A stretch of 64,000 nucleotides of DNA from UBA5336 sp039815055 (GTDB lineage Bacteria; Pseudomonadota; Alphaproteobacteria; Caulobacterales; Hyphomonadaceae), in assembly GCA_039815055.1 (NCBI GenBank), contig JBCCAA010000004.1, forward strand, positions 17,622 through 81,621. Reading direction: 5' to 3'. The stretch's first letter is position 1. The number at the start of each line of letters is the position of its first letter. The notes below the pieces were generated by a model. That model ran no database searches. It saw only the letters and a program-made list of their open reading frames with translations, and was not told the origin of the DNA. Shown piece by piece: positions 8,468 to 17,948 of this stretch. Both the position numbers and the translations under genes were made by a program.

Positions 8468-9748
8468 ATGCGCCGGGTCGTCATCACTGGAATCGGTCTT
8501 GTTTCTCCGCTTGCAAATGGGCGAGAGGCCACCTGGTCCCGGTTGATTGAAGGACGTTCCGGCGCGGGCCCCATCGATCTGTTCGACACAGCCAGCGTGC
8601 CGTGCAAAATTGCATTTCAGGTGCCTTGGTCATCTGGACGTGGTGGCGGCGAGGGCGATGAACACGCCTTTGATCCCGATCAAACCGCTAGCGCCAAGGA
8701 ACGTCGGCGTATTGATGAATTCATCCTGTACGCGATGGCCGCCGCCGATGAGGCTTTGGAAGACGCCAACTGGAAGCCAGAAAGCGACCATGATCAGCAG
8801 CGTTCCGGCGTTCTGATCGGCTCTGGCATTGGCGGTCTTCAATCCATCTATGACACGGCGATTACGCTCCATACCCAGGGCGCTCGCCGTGTCAGCCCCT
8901 TCTTCATCCCGTCAGCGCTGATCAATTTGGCCTCCGGTCAGGTCTCGATCCGCCACGGCCTCAAGGGACCCAACCACTCTGTAGTCACTGCATGTGCGAC
9001 CGGCGCCCATGCCATCGGCGACTCCACCCGCCTGATCCAGGCTGGAGACGCGGACGTCATGGTGGCCGGCGGAGCAGAAGCCGTCATCTGCGAGCTGGGG
9101 ATCGCCGGATTCTGCGCGGCCAAAGCCATGTCCACCAATTTCAATGAGACGCCTGAGAAAGCGTCGCGTCCCTATGACGCCGACCGTGATGGCTTTGTCA
9201 TGGGCGAAGGCGCTGCTGTCGTGATCCTTGAGGATTACGAGCACGCCAAAGCCCGCGGCGCGAACATCTATGCCGAAGTCAAAGGCTATGGCCTGACGGG
9301 TGATGCCTACCACATCACCGCGCCGGCTGAGGGATCTGAAGGTGGCTACAGGGCGATGGAAATGGCACTCAACCATTCCGGGCTCGACGTCAGCGATATC
9401 GACTATGTGAACGCCCATGGCACCTCAACGCCGAAGGGTGATGAAGGCGAGGTTGGCGCCGTCGAGCGTATTTTCGGCGACCATTCCAAGAACCTGTCGC
9501 TTTCATCGACGAAGTCGGCCGTCGGCCACCAGCTCGGTGCAGCTGGCGCTATTGAGGCGGCGTTTTGCGCCCTGGCCATCCGAGACAGCGTGATGCCGCC
9601 GACCCTGAACCTCGACAATCCAAGCGTTGATACCGTCATCGACCTCATCCCACATGAGGCAAAACGTGCACCCGTCCGCGCAGCCATGACCAATTCCTTT
9701 GGTTTCGGTGGGACAAATGCCTGTTTGATCCTGCAGGCCGTTGAGTAG
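8468..9748 (+). CDS. fabF: 3-oxoacyl-ACP synthase II
   Basis: Condensing enzyme that extends acyl-ACP with malonyl-ACP. The 426-residue thiolase-fold protein has the active-site Cys in VVTACATGAHAIGD, and the two His residues in NAHGTSTPKGD and KSAVGHQLGAAGA. The ribosome site CTAGGAGG is well placed before the ATG. Directly after acpP in the standard fab order. Confidence 0.96.
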   Translation: MRRVVITGIGLVSPLANGREATWSRLIEGRSGAGPIDLFDTASVPCKIAFQVPWSSGRGGGEGDEHAFDPDQTASAKERRRIDEFILYAMAAADEALEDANWKPESDHDQQRSGVLIGSGIGGLQSIYDTAITLHTQGARRVSPFFIPSALINLASGQVSIRHGLKGPNHSVVTACATGAHAIGDSTRLIQAGDADVMVAGGAEAVICELGIAGFCAAKAMSTNFNETPEKASRPYDADRDGFVMGEGAAVVILEDYEHAKARGANIYAEVKGYGLTGDAYHITAPAEGSEGGYRAMEMALNHSGLDVSDIDYVNAHGTSTPKGDEGEVGAVERIFGDHSKNLSLSSTKSAVGHQLGAAGAIEAAFCALAIRDSVMPPTLNLDNPSVDTVIDLIPHEAKRAPVRAAMTNSFGFGGTNACLILQAVE

Positions 9749-9790
9749 ACTGCCTGACGCTTGAGGTGTTGAGCGGCGCGGAGCAGTAGA

Positions 9791-10816
9791 ATGCGGTTTC
9801 TGAAAGCCCTTTTTGGTATTGTTGTTGTCCTCGCCATTCTTGGCGCCGCCGCAGGGGGCGTCGGCTGGGTCTGGTTCCAGAACGAGATTGTTAAGGACGG
9901 CCCCCTTGCAACCGATACGGTGTTCAGCGTAACGGCCGGGGAAACCCTCATCAGTGTTGCGAGCCGCGCCGAAACCGACGGCATTATTTCCGATGACCTT
10001 CTGCTTCGCCTCCACGCCCGTTTCAATGGTGAGGAAACCGCTATCAAGGTCGGGGAATTTTCCGTTCCGGCCGCAGTCAGCACAAGCGGTTTTCTATCCT
10101 TGTTGGTGGCCGGCGATGTCATTCAATACACGATCACCTTGCCAGAGGGGCTTACGACCGCGCAGATCCTGAACCGGATCGATGGCGATGATCGCCTTCT
10201 CGGTGAGCTGCCTGATCCTTTACCCGTCGAAGGCAGTCTTCTGCCTGAAACTTACGCTTTTACGCGAGACACCAAAAAATCTGAGCTGATCGATCGCATG
10301 ACGGGCGCTCAGGAGACCCTGATGGATAACACTTGGCCGGATCGGGCCGATAATCTTCCCATTTCCAGCCGGCAGGAGGCCCTAACCCTCGCCAGCATCG
10401 TTCAAAAAGAGGCCGCCGGCCAAGACGAGTATGGAAATGTCGCCAGCGTGTTCATCAATCGTCTTGAGCGCGGCATGAAACTGGAGACCGATGTCAGTGT
10501 CCATTACGGCGTTAATGGCGGTGAACCACTGTATAACCGGCAAGGACAACGCCGCACGCTATACCGCTCGGAACTGGACCGGGACACACCCTACAACACC
10601 TATACCCGAACCGGACTGCCTCCGACGCCCATCGCCAATCCTGGCGCAGACGCGATCCAGGCCGTGCTCAACCCACCGGAAACCGACTATATTTTCTTCG
10701 TCGCCAGCGGCACTACCGGATCTGTCTTCTCGACCAACTATCGTGACCATCAGCGCGCTGTTGCGGACTATAGAGCGTATGAGCGCGCCGAGATTGAACG
10801 CGAGCGGTCCAACTGA
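9791..10816 (+). CDS. mltG: Endolytic murein transglycosylase MltG
   Basis: Inner-membrane lytic transglycosylase that cuts nascent glycan strands and ends peptidoglycan polymerisation. The 341-residue protein has an N-terminal membrane anchor (FGIVVVLAILGAAAGGVGWVWF), a LysM-like region, and the YceG core with the catalytic Glu in ASIVQKEAAGQDEYGNVASV. The end includes the family stretch TYTRTGLPPTPIANPGADAI. Its TGA overlaps the yicC ATG by one base. Confidence 0.94.
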   Translation: MRFLKALFGIVVVLAILGAAAGGVGWVWFQNEIVKDGPLATDTVFSVTAGETLISVASRAETDGIISDDLLLRLHARFNGEETAIKVGEFSVPAAVSTSGFLSLLVAGDVIQYTITLPEGLTTAQILNRIDGDDRLLGELPDPLPVEGSLLPETYAFTRDTKKSELIDRMTGAQETLMDNTWPDRADNLPISSRQEALTLASIVQKEAAGQDEYGNVASVFINRLERGMKLETDVSVHYGVNGGEPLYNRQGQRRTLYRSELDRDTPYNTYTRTGLPPTPIANPGADAIQAVLNPPETDYIFFVASGTTGSVFSTNYRDHQRAVADYRAYERAEIERERSN

Positions 10817-11706
10817 TGACGGTGATATCCTCCATGACGGGGTTCGGCAGCGCCCGCGGCAGCGCCGATTGGGGCAACTGGTCTGTGGAGGCCAGGAGCG
10901 TAAACGGACGCGGCCTCGACGTACGCGTGTCCTGTCCCCAAGGCTTTGAGACTCTCGACCGCCATGCCAAAGCCGCCGCTGCACAGCAGTTCAAACGCGG
11001 CAATCTTCAGATCGCCATTCGAATAGAAGGTGCCGGCGCCAACGACCAATTGACGATCAATCGCCCTGCCCTTCAAAGCCTTGTTGATGAAGCCATCGCG
11101 CAGAGTGACGATGTGGCGCTGTCTGGCCAGGCGCTTGCGACCCTCTTGACCGTGCGCGGCATCGTGGACACGCAAACGTCAGATCTGTCTGCTTTGGCCG
11201 ACAACAAAAACACCCTGGACGCGATTACTGCGGCCATTGATACCGCGATTGCTCAGCTGTCTGATATGCGGGCCACTGAAGGACGTGCCCTAACCGGCGT
11301 CTTTGCAGACCTTGTGTCTGAGTTTCGCAAAGCGACTTTGATGGCTTCAAGCGCGGCCATAGCTCAGCCGGGCCTTCTGAAAACGCGTCTGGAAGGCCAG
11401 CTTGCCGAGCTTGGCGCCTCTGATCAGATCGACGGTGACCGCCTGGCCGCAGAGATCGCTATGACTGTGGCAAAGGCCGATGTTCGCGAGGAGCTGGACC
11501 GACTGTCTGCTCACCTCGATCAGGCCGAATCGCTGCTCGCTGCCGGCAGCCCGTGTGGGCGCAAGCTGGACTTTCTCAGCCAGGAATTAGGCCGTGAAAT
11601 CAACACCTTGTGTTCAAAGTCTGCCAGCCTGGACTTGACCAATGTCGGGCTCGCCCTGAAAGCCTTGAACGATCAGTTCAAGGAGCAGGCGGCCAATGTC
11701 GAATAA
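10816..11706 (+). CDS. yicC: YicC/YloC family endoribonuclease
   Basis: Member of the YicC family, which has been described as an endoribonuclease in Escherichia coli. The 296-residue protein starts with the diagnostic SSMTGFGSARG and ends with the conserved C-terminal segment GRKLDFLSQELGREINTLCSKSASLDLTNVGLALK. Its end overlaps gmk by 11 nt, a widely conserved yicC-gmk pairing, so translation is probably coupled. Confidence 0.93.
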   Translation: MTVISSMTGFGSARGSADWGNWSVEARSVNGRGLDVRVSCPQGFETLDRHAKAAAAQQFKRGNLQIAIRIEGAGANDQLTINRPALQSLVDEAIAQSDDVALSGQALATLLTVRGIVDTQTSDLSALADNKNTLDAITAAIDTAIAQLSDMRATEGRALTGVFADLVSEFRKATLMASSAAIAQPGLLKTRLEGQLAELGASDQIDGDRLAAEIAMTVAKADVREELDRLSAHLDQAESLLAAGSPCGRKLDFLSQELGREINTLCSKSASLDLTNVGLALKALNDQFKEQAANVE

Positions 11707-12334
11707 ACGCCCCCCGCGCCGGGGTCTTATGCTCGTTATTTCGAGCCCGTCCGGGGCGGGCAAGACCACCCTGTCGCGCCGCCTGATGGATGAGTTCAAG
11801 GATGTTGTGCTTTCCGTCTCGGCCACAACACGCGAGCCTCGCCCGGGCGAAGTGGATGGCGAGCACTATCACTTTAAATCGCAGGCTGAATTTCGACACA
11901 TGATCGAAAACGACGCCTTCCTGGAATGGGCAAAAGTGTTCGACCACTATTACGGCACGCCGCGGGCCGACACGGAAGATCGACTTCGAGCCGGCAAGGA
12001 CGTGATCTTTGATGTGGATTGGCAGGGCGCAGATGCCTTGCACGATGAAATGCCCCAGCATTGCGTGTCGGTGTTTGTCTTGCCGCCCTCCATCACTGCG
12101 CTTCAGGACCGGCTGGCCGCCCGCCCGGGCATGACCGATGATCAGGTTGAGCGGCGAATGCGGGACGCCCGAGCCGAGATCCGCCATTGGCGACGCTACG
12201 ACTATTGCGTGGTCAATGATAATCTTGAAACGGCCTATGAAGAGCTGCGCCGGATCTTGCGCGTTGAGCGCATGAAACGGCTGAGACAGCGCCATCTCGA
12301 TACGCTGGCGCGAGAGCTCCTAAACGAAGGCTGA
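11696..12334 (+). CDS. gmk: Guanylate kinase
   Basis: Phosphorylates GMP to GDP. The 212-residue protein has the P-loop SPSGAGKTTLSRRL near the N-terminus, the GMP-binding segment SATTREPRPGEVDGEHYHF, and the lid region DRLAARPGMTDDQVERRM. The start lies inside the end of yicC; its stop overlaps the next ATG (TGATG). Confidence 0.96.
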   Translation: MSNKRPPRRGLMLVISSPSGAGKTTLSRRLMDEFKDVVLSVSATTREPRPGEVDGEHYHFKSQAEFRHMIENDAFLEWAKVFDHYYGTPRADTEDRLRAGKDVIFDVDWQGADALHDEMPQHCVSVFVLPPSITALQDRLAARPGMTDDQVERRMRDARAEIRHWRRYDYCVVNDNLETAYEELRRILRVERMKRLRQRHLDTLARELLNEG

Positions 12335-13377
12335 TGCAGACCTTGCCGCGCCTTTGCGTTCTCGATCCCGCACCACTGTTTGAGGGCCAAACTGCAACAC
12401 ACGCTCTGAATGACACGGTGACCGTCGCGCGCGCCTGTGAAGACATGGGCTATCACAGTTATTGGGTTCAGGAACATCACAACACGCCGAGTTTTGCGAG
12501 TGTCGCGCCGGAAATCCTGATCGCCCATATTGCCTCGGCGACACAATGGATCAAAGTCGGCGCAGGCGGTGTCATGCTGCCGAACTACTCGCCTTTGAAG
12601 GTGGCCGAGCAGTTCACGACACTCAGCGCGCTCTATCCCGGCCGGATAGAGCTGGGCATCGGGCGCGCGACGGGTGCGGACCCACGCACCAGCGCTGCCC
12701 TGCTTGGTCCTGGTGCAAAGACTTTCCCGGTGATGACACGGCTGTTGATGGATTGGCTTCTGGATGCTGCTGGCGAGGTCGCGATACCGGACAATCACCG
12801 CGCTGGTGGCATCCATGCACGCCCGTCTGCTCAACGCCCTGACCTGTGGATACTGGCGTCCTCACCCCAGTCAGCGGCTGTGGCCGGTGCGATGGGCCTG
12901 CCCATGGCATTTGCTGACTTTCTGGCGCCGGGCGGTGCAAGGGCGGCAGCCGATGCCTATCGCAGCGCTTTCTCACCGTCAGCTTTCGCCACGGCCCCAA
13001 GATTGGCTTTGGCGCTGGTAGCGTTGGCGGCTGAAACCGAGGCGCGAGCCCATGAACTAGCGAGGCCTGCCACCGCTTGGAATGCGGTTCGTGCTGCTGG
13101 AAAATTCATCCCATTTCCCTCACAACAAGTGGCCGAAAACATCCTTTCGCGCATGCCGCAGGACACAATCGACGCGGCAGAGTCCCGCTCCATAACGGGT
13201 ACAGGAGAGATCGTCGCTCAGACGGTGCTGGAGAAAGCCGACGCGTGCGGGGCCGATAGCGTCTACATACTTACGATCGCGCAGCCCGTTGAAGCCAGAA
13301 TTCAATCATACAAGGCGATTTCCGACGCCTACTACAATGACGGCCGGGCCACAAACCCGCAGGCGGCACGCCTTTAG
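12334..13377 (+). CDS. LLM-class flavin-dependent oxidoreductase
   Basis: A 347-residue bacterial luciferase-like monooxygenase of the MsnO8 type that would use reduced FMN. Recognisable stretches are YWVQEHHNTPSFASVAPEI, IKVGAGGVMLPNYSPLKVAE and PGRIELGIGRATGADPRTS. The substrate cannot be told from sequence. It overlaps gmk by one base, so it is translated from the mltG-yicC-gmk message, although there is no obvious metabolic link. The frame ends before the convergent glutathione transferase gene. Confidence 0.85.
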   Translation: MQTLPRLCVLDPAPLFEGQTATHALNDTVTVARACEDMGYHSYWVQEHHNTPSFASVAPEILIAHIASATQWIKVGAGGVMLPNYSPLKVAEQFTTLSALYPGRIELGIGRATGADPRTSAALLGPGAKTFPVMTRLLMDWLLDAAGEVAIPDNHRAGGIHARPSAQRPDLWILASSPQSAAVAGAMGLPMAFADFLAPGGARAAADAYRSAFSPSAFATAPRLALALVALAAETEARAHELARPATAWNAVRAAGKFIPFPSQQVAENILSRMPQDTIDAAESRSITGTGEIVAQTVLEKADACGADSVYILTIAQPVEARIQSYKAISDAYYNDGRATNPQAARL

Positions 13378-13391
13378 CCAGGGACCAAGCA

Positions 13392-14006
13392 TCAACCAGC
13401 AATTCCCATCGCTGCAACGCGCGCGCGCCAGGCGCCCAAATGCGCAAGCTCTTCATGGGGCTTCCACTTCATCACCGCGCAAAAGCCACACGCCACAAAG
13501 GCGATGATATCGGCATAGGAAAACCGGTCGGCGGCGATGAAATCTGTGTTGGCCAGATGCGCGTCGAGGCGTTTCACAAACGCTTTGGCGTTCCCCTCTC
13601 CCTTGGCGGCCGCTTCAGGTGATTGCGGGTTTTCCAATGGCGCCATCATCGGATGGGTGTTTCGAAACCAAATTGCGAACTGAAAAAACCACATGAATTC
13701 CACCCGGCGATCCCACATTTCAATCTGCGCCTTTTCCAGTGGCGTTCTCCCAAATAGGTTCGGATCCGGAAAAAGGCCTTCAAGATAGGTACAGATGGCT
13801 CGGCTTTCCGTAATAGAATCGCCATCATCGAGTTGCAGAACAGGCACGTGCGCGAACGGGCTCATCGCCCGGTATTCCGGCGTCTTGTGGTCCCGGTTCA
13901 TGATCGAGATCTCTATGATCTCAACCTCATCCAACCGATCTTTGGCGCGTAGGAAGTGGACGACACGCTCTGGGTTAGGCGCCTTGGGGGCGTGATAGAG
14001 TTTCAA
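13392..14006 (-). CDS. Glutathione S-transferase family protein
   Basis: A 204-residue GST. The thioredoxin-like N-terminal domain shows MKLYHAPKAPNPERVVHFL, the cis-Pro region AHVPVLQLDDGDSITESRAI with the glutathione-binding E-S pair, and an all-helical C-terminal domain with SYADIIAFVACGF. The substrate is unknown. It lies 9 nt after the TonB-dependent receptor gene and so may be the last gene of the nucleoside-transporter/receptor transcript. Confidence 0.85.
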   Translation of the reverse strand: MKLYHAPKAPNPERVVHFLRAKDRLDEVEIIEISIMNRDHKTPEYRAMSPFAHVPVLQLDDGDSITESRAICTYLEGLFPDPNLFGRTPLEKAQIEMWDRRVEFMWFFQFAIWFRNTHPMMAPLENPQSPEAAAKGEGNAKAFVKRLDAHLANTDFIAADRFSYADIIAFVACGFCAVMKWKPHEELAHLGAWRARVAAMGIAG

Positions 14007-14015
14007 CGGGTTGCC

Positions 14016-16046
14016 TTACTCAAATTGGGCACGCACACCGAGAGTCGCATTTAAAGGCTCGCCCGGAAAATAGCGTTCGTCGCCAAACGCGAAGTCTGCC
14101 CGGTCGGCAAACCGTTCATCGGTCAGGTTACGAACGACGACAAAAGCCTGCCAGCGATCTGATACCTCGTATTCCGCACGGGCTGATACCACCAGGTGCC
14201 CCGGATAGTCCTGCGTGCCGGCGGGGTTGGTCACATAGTCACCGACATAATCGGCCGTCAGGCTGGTTTGCAGCGCCTCTATCGGGCGCCAGCGCAGCGT
14301 CAGATCAGCGAGCCACTCGGGCGCGGTATCAATTTCACTGCCGCTTGTAATGCTGTTCGAGGCGCTGTTTGTGATGCGGTCAAACGCGTAAGTCTGGTCC
14401 GACCAACTCACCTGCCCGCTCAGTCCGAGCACATCTCCAACAATCACCCAATCGAACGCGGCCTCGACCCCGGAGTGTTCGGTCGCGCCAAATGGTACAT
14501 TCAGGCCGTCACTGTCGCGGAAAAAGAAGTTATCTTTCTCCATGTAATAGGCAGCCACATCGAAGACGAGATCACCTGAAAATGCATTCCCGCGCACACC
14601 TATTTCAAGGGAATCCAACGTTTCCGGCTCGACCTCGCCAGGGGCTTGGAGGCTTTGGAGGCGATAGAGATCGCTGGCCTGCGGTGCGCGTTCGCCGCGC
14701 GAATAGTTGGCGTAGTAGCTGAGGTTCTCCACTTCCCAGATGACGCCGAGCTTCGGTGTCAGCAGGTCGAAGCTGTCGATCCGATCTGGCGAAACCTGAA
14801 ACCGGCCAAATGTGCCAGCCGGTATATTGGTCGTATAGTCATAGTGGTGCGTTTCGGCGCGAAGGCCGGCCAGTACAGAGATATCGTCCGTAACCGCCCA
14901 GTTCGCCTCGCCCCAAAGCGCTGCCGCGCGGGTGTCGACCTCATAGTCGTAGTGCCGCCCCTCAGGGAACCTGCTATCGCCGGGAAAGAAGCCGAACGGC
15001 CCCGTCTGGGTCTCTATCAGATATCCAGATGCAAAATCTGTATCCAGACCGAAGCGCACATCCACCGGACCATCTTCAAACGGATCATAGCGTACCATCG
15101 CGCCCAGCGCGTCATGTCCGTTCTCTTCGATTCCTGGATAGGGGAGGAAATGGAGATTGAAATCCATCTCCTGGGTTCGTGCGAACGGGATGACGGTCAG
15201 TTCGCCATTGCCAACAACGCCAGTGATACGAAGATGCGCGCGGGCACTAAAGGCATCGCGATAGGCTTCGGGATTGGCATTGGAGACCGCGATGTCTTCA
15301 TCTTCATAGGCGTCAGGGCCTTCGATAAACCCGGCGGTTTCCTGATTGAGATTTGAGATAGAGAGGAAGGGTTCTACCGACCAATTGCCAAGCGAGTGTG
15401 TGTTGGTGAGCGTGAGTTTCTGCTGCTCAAGCCCGGTATTGTCGCGCCAGCCAACCTCATCTTGCAGGCTGAGCGCAGCGCGAAATCCACTTTCAGTATG
15501 GGCGACAAGGTCGCCGCGATATCGGTTGAGCGAGGAGTAGGATGCCGTCAGGTCGAGCGCCTTCTCGTTTTCAGGATACCCCTGGATGACATTGATCAGC
15601 CCGTGCACTGCATTTGAGCCATATCGCGCGCTGCCGGGCCCGCGGACCACTTCAATGGCGCCAGCTGTCTCGTGATGAAGTTCAAGAAGACCATTCACAT
15701 TGCCGAAGGCAGGGGAGCGCACCGGCACGCCATTTTCCATGATCAGGAAACTGCCCTGCCCTGCCCCGCCCGTGAGAACCGGAGAGCGGATCGCGATCAA
15801 GTGTTCCTGGCCGGAATTGGTGTGGATGTTCACGCCGGGCAGAATATTGAGGATTTCGGCCGGGTGATCGGCGAAGGTCGAGTTGATAACATCGTCACCA
15901 ATGTTGGAGACCGAGCCTGGGTCTTCAGCAACCCGATCACCGTAAATCAGGATGGGGTCCAACCGGTCATCGCTCGTGTCGGTCTGCGCAAAGCCCACGC
16001 CAGCCAGTCCGAAACACGCGGCGCTCAAAAATATGGTTTTTCGCAA
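14016..16046 (-). CDS. TonB-dependent outer-membrane receptor
   Basis: A 676-residue outer-membrane receptor that imports a ligand with energy from TonB. It has a signal peptide (MRKTIFLSAACFGLAGVGFA), a plug domain (about 35-160, with HPAEILNILPGVNIHT and VVRGPGSARYGSNAVHGLIN), a 22-strand barrel region, and ends in GVRAQFE. It starts 3 nt after the stop of a concentrative nucleoside transporter gene, which suggests a nucleoside or nucleobase-containing ligand. That assignment is context-based inference; the protein itself does not reveal its substrate. Confidence 0.9.
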   Translation of the reverse strand: MRKTIFLSAACFGLAGVGFAQTDTSDDRLDPILIYGDRVAEDPGSVSNIGDDVINSTFADHPAEILNILPGVNIHTNSGQEHLIAIRSPVLTGGAGQGSFLIMENGVPVRSPAFGNVNGLLELHHETAGAIEVVRGPGSARYGSNAVHGLINVIQGYPENEKALDLTASYSSLNRYRGDLVAHTESGFRAALSLQDEVGWRDNTGLEQQKLTLTNTHSLGNWSVEPFLSISNLNQETAGFIEGPDAYEDEDIAVSNANPEAYRDAFSARAHLRITGVVGNGELTVIPFARTQEMDFNLHFLPYPGIEENGHDALGAMVRYDPFEDGPVDVRFGLDTDFASGYLIETQTGPFGFFPGDSRFPEGRHYDYEVDTRAAALWGEANWAVTDDISVLAGLRAETHHYDYTTNIPAGTFGRFQVSPDRIDSFDLLTPKLGVIWEVENLSYYANYSRGERAPQASDLYRLQSLQAPGEVEPETLDSLEIGVRGNAFSGDLVFDVAAYYMEKDNFFFRDSDGLNVPFGATEHSGVEAAFDWVIVGDVLGLSGQVSWSDQTYAFDRITNSASNSITSGSEIDTAPEWLADLTLRWRPIEALQTSLTADYVGDYVTNPAGTQDYPGHLVVSARAEYEVSDRWQAFVVVRNLTDERFADRADFAFGDERYFPGEPLNATLGVRAQFE

Positions 16047-16049
16047 ACC

Positions 16050-17354
16050 CTATCCTCCAAGGAATAAATTCACCGGCAACGCACCCACGACCGCACCCGA
16101 TAGGCAGGTCGCCAGCGTTCCTGCCAGCAACGTCTTCCATGCAAGTGAAAGAAAGGTTTCCCGACGATCAGGTTCGATGATTGTCAGCCCGCCGATCAGG
16201 ATGCCCATGGAGCCGAAATTGGCAAAACCACAGATCGCATGGGCGGTAATGATGCGCGTGCGCGCCGACATCTCGTCTTCGGGCACGCCGGCAAGCTCAA
16301 GGAACGCCACAAACTCTGTCAGCACGGTCTTGATGCCCATCAGGGAGCCCGAGCGCGCCGCCTCGTCCCACGGCACGCCGATCAGGTACATCAAGGGCGC
16401 GAAAATCCAGCCCAGCACCATCTGGATCGAGAGGGGCGTTGCTTCACCACCGACATCGATGCGGATCGGAATGAGCGTGAACAGGGCATTGGCCAAATAA
16501 AGGATAGCCAGCGCGGCAATCAGCATCGTTGCGATGTTGAGAACGATCTTCAGCCCGTCCGATGCGCCAGTGGCGAACGCGTCCATGGTGGACTGATATT
16601 CAAAGTCCGGCTCGTGTGTCCGGTCGTCCTTGTCCACGGTTTCCGGCACGATGACGAGCGCCAGTGCCACGGCCGCCGGGGCCGCCATGATCGACGCGGT
16701 CAAAAGCTGGGCCAGCGGATTGGCCATCACGCCTTCAAGAAACGTCACGTAGATGATCAGCACGCTGCCTGCGATCGTGGCAAAGCCCGTCGTCATCAGG
16801 ATGAACAATTCTGCCCGGCTCATGCCCTTCAGGTAAGGTTTCACCAGCACCGGAGCCTCAGTCATGCCCATGAAGACGTTTGCGGACACCGCCAGCGATG
16901 TCGCACCGCCCAGTCCCATGGCGCGACGAAAAACAACGGCAAAGCCTTTGGTGATCCATCTCAGAATCCGCCAATGCCACAGCATCGCAGACAGCGCAGC
17001 AACCACGATCACGATGGGCAAAATCTGAAAGAAGAACGCCGGCGGAGGCGTCTCGCCCGGCACGACAGTCGGGTTCTGAGCAAAGACGGTGTTGTCGCCA
17101 ACATATCCAAACACAAACCCGGTGCCCGCCCGGGTCGCATTCTCCAGCGCATCAACAATGATATTGGCTTTGAACAGGGCTTCGCGCACCGGCGGCAAAC
17201 CAAACAAAAGTAGCGCAAATACAAATTGCAAAGCGACGGCGCCCAATACGATCTTCCATGGAAATGCACGGCGGTTTTCCGACACCGCCCAAGCGATTGC
17301 AAAGATGATCGCCATCCCAATAAGGGCACGCCCATTGTCCCATCCCCACTCCAT
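16050..17354 (-). CDS. NupC-family concentrative nucleoside transporter
   Basis: A polytopic inner-membrane symporter of about 434 residues importing nucleosides with H+ or Na+. Family features include FGYVGDNTVFAQNP, LGGATSLAVSANVFMGMTEAPVLVKPYL, and the C-terminal AHAICGFANFGSMGILIGGL. The start MEWGWDNGRALIGM at 17354 is chosen because AGGGAGAG lies 5 nt upstream and it matches the usual N-terminus. It heads a unit with the downstream TonB-dependent receptor, giving a plausible outer-to-inner membrane uptake route. Confidence 0.92.
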   Translation of the reverse strand: MEWGWDNGRALIGMAIIFAIAWAVSENRRAFPWKIVLGAVALQFVFALLLFGLPPVREALFKANIIVDALENATRAGTGFVFGYVGDNTVFAQNPTVVPGETPPPAFFFQILPIVIVVAALSAMLWHWRILRWITKGFAVVFRRAMGLGGATSLAVSANVFMGMTEAPVLVKPYLKGMSRAELFILMTTGFATIAGSVLIIYVTFLEGVMANPLAQLLTASIMAAPAAVALALVIVPETVDKDDRTHEPDFEYQSTMDAFATGASDGLKIVLNIATMLIAALAILYLANALFTLIPIRIDVGGEATPLSIQMVLGWIFAPLMYLIGVPWDEAARSGSLMGIKTVLTEFVAFLELAGVPEDEMSARTRIITAHAICGFANFGSMGILIGGLTIIEPDRRETFLSLAWKTLLAGTLATCLSGAVVGALPVNLFLGG

Positions 17355-17379
17355 GGGCACTCTCCCTCGTCCATCTGTT

Positions 17380-17410
17380 AAAACCAACTAACCCGCGCAT
17401 TTCACGCGGG
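17380..17410 (-). terminator. Probable terminator between the VOC gene and the nucleoside transporter gene
   Basis: On the minus strand CCCGCG and CGCGGG form a perfect 6-bp stem with a 7-nt loop, followed by a T-rich tail (TTAGTTGGTTTT). It lies 35 nt after the VOC-protein stop and would separate it from the transporter-receptor unit. Confidence 0.5.
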
Positions 17411-17445
17411 CCAGCCCTGTTTCAATGAATCGTAAGCGTGCGGCG

Positions 17446-17820
17446 CTATCCGCCCAATTTGCAGACACATAGCTTGTTGCCATCCAGATCGCGGAAATAG
17501 GCACCATAAAAAACGCCTGGCACGCGCTCTCCGGGTTGGCCGTCACAGGTCGCGCCCAATTCGATGGCCCTCTTATAGATCTTCTGCACCTCTTCCGGTC
17601 CTGAAGCATTCAAGGCGACCATGTGGCCGTTGCCGCAGTTTGCCGCCTGCTCGTCATAGGGCCCACCAACAACCAGCATGGGTTGACCAGGCTCCGTTCC
17701 ATAGAAATAGAGCCTCCCATTGTCGAAAAAGCGTTTGGCGCCAAACTCCTGCATGAAGGCATCATAGAATTCGAGCGCCTTTTCCAGATTGTTCGTTCCG
17801 AGTGTGACGTAAGCGAGCAT
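17446..17820 (-). CDS. VOC (glyoxalase/bleomycin-resistance) family protein
   Basis: A 124-residue vicinal-oxygen-chelate protein. It begins MLAYVTLGTNNLEKALEFYDAFM and ends YFRDLDGNKLCVCKLGG, the usual beta-alpha-beta-beta-beta motif pair with the terminal metal-ligand segment RDLDGN. The substrate is unknown. It is divergent from the SDR gene and a hairpin follows it. Confidence 0.85.
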   Translation of the reverse strand: MLAYVTLGTNNLEKALEFYDAFMQEFGAKRFFDNGRLYFYGTEPGQPMLVVGGPYDEQAANCGNGHMVALNASGPEEVQKIYKRAIELGATCDGQPGERVPGVFYGAYFRDLDGNKLCVCKLGG

Positions 17821-17948
17821 GGAAGCCTCCGTTTTTGCTAATTTCAGCTCTTATCCATCGCTTCCGGCAGCCCGCCAAGGTGAGATTGCTTGACGTTTAC
17901 GTTAGCGGATGGTGCAAGACCTTCTGAATGGAGAATTTGGAGGACCCT

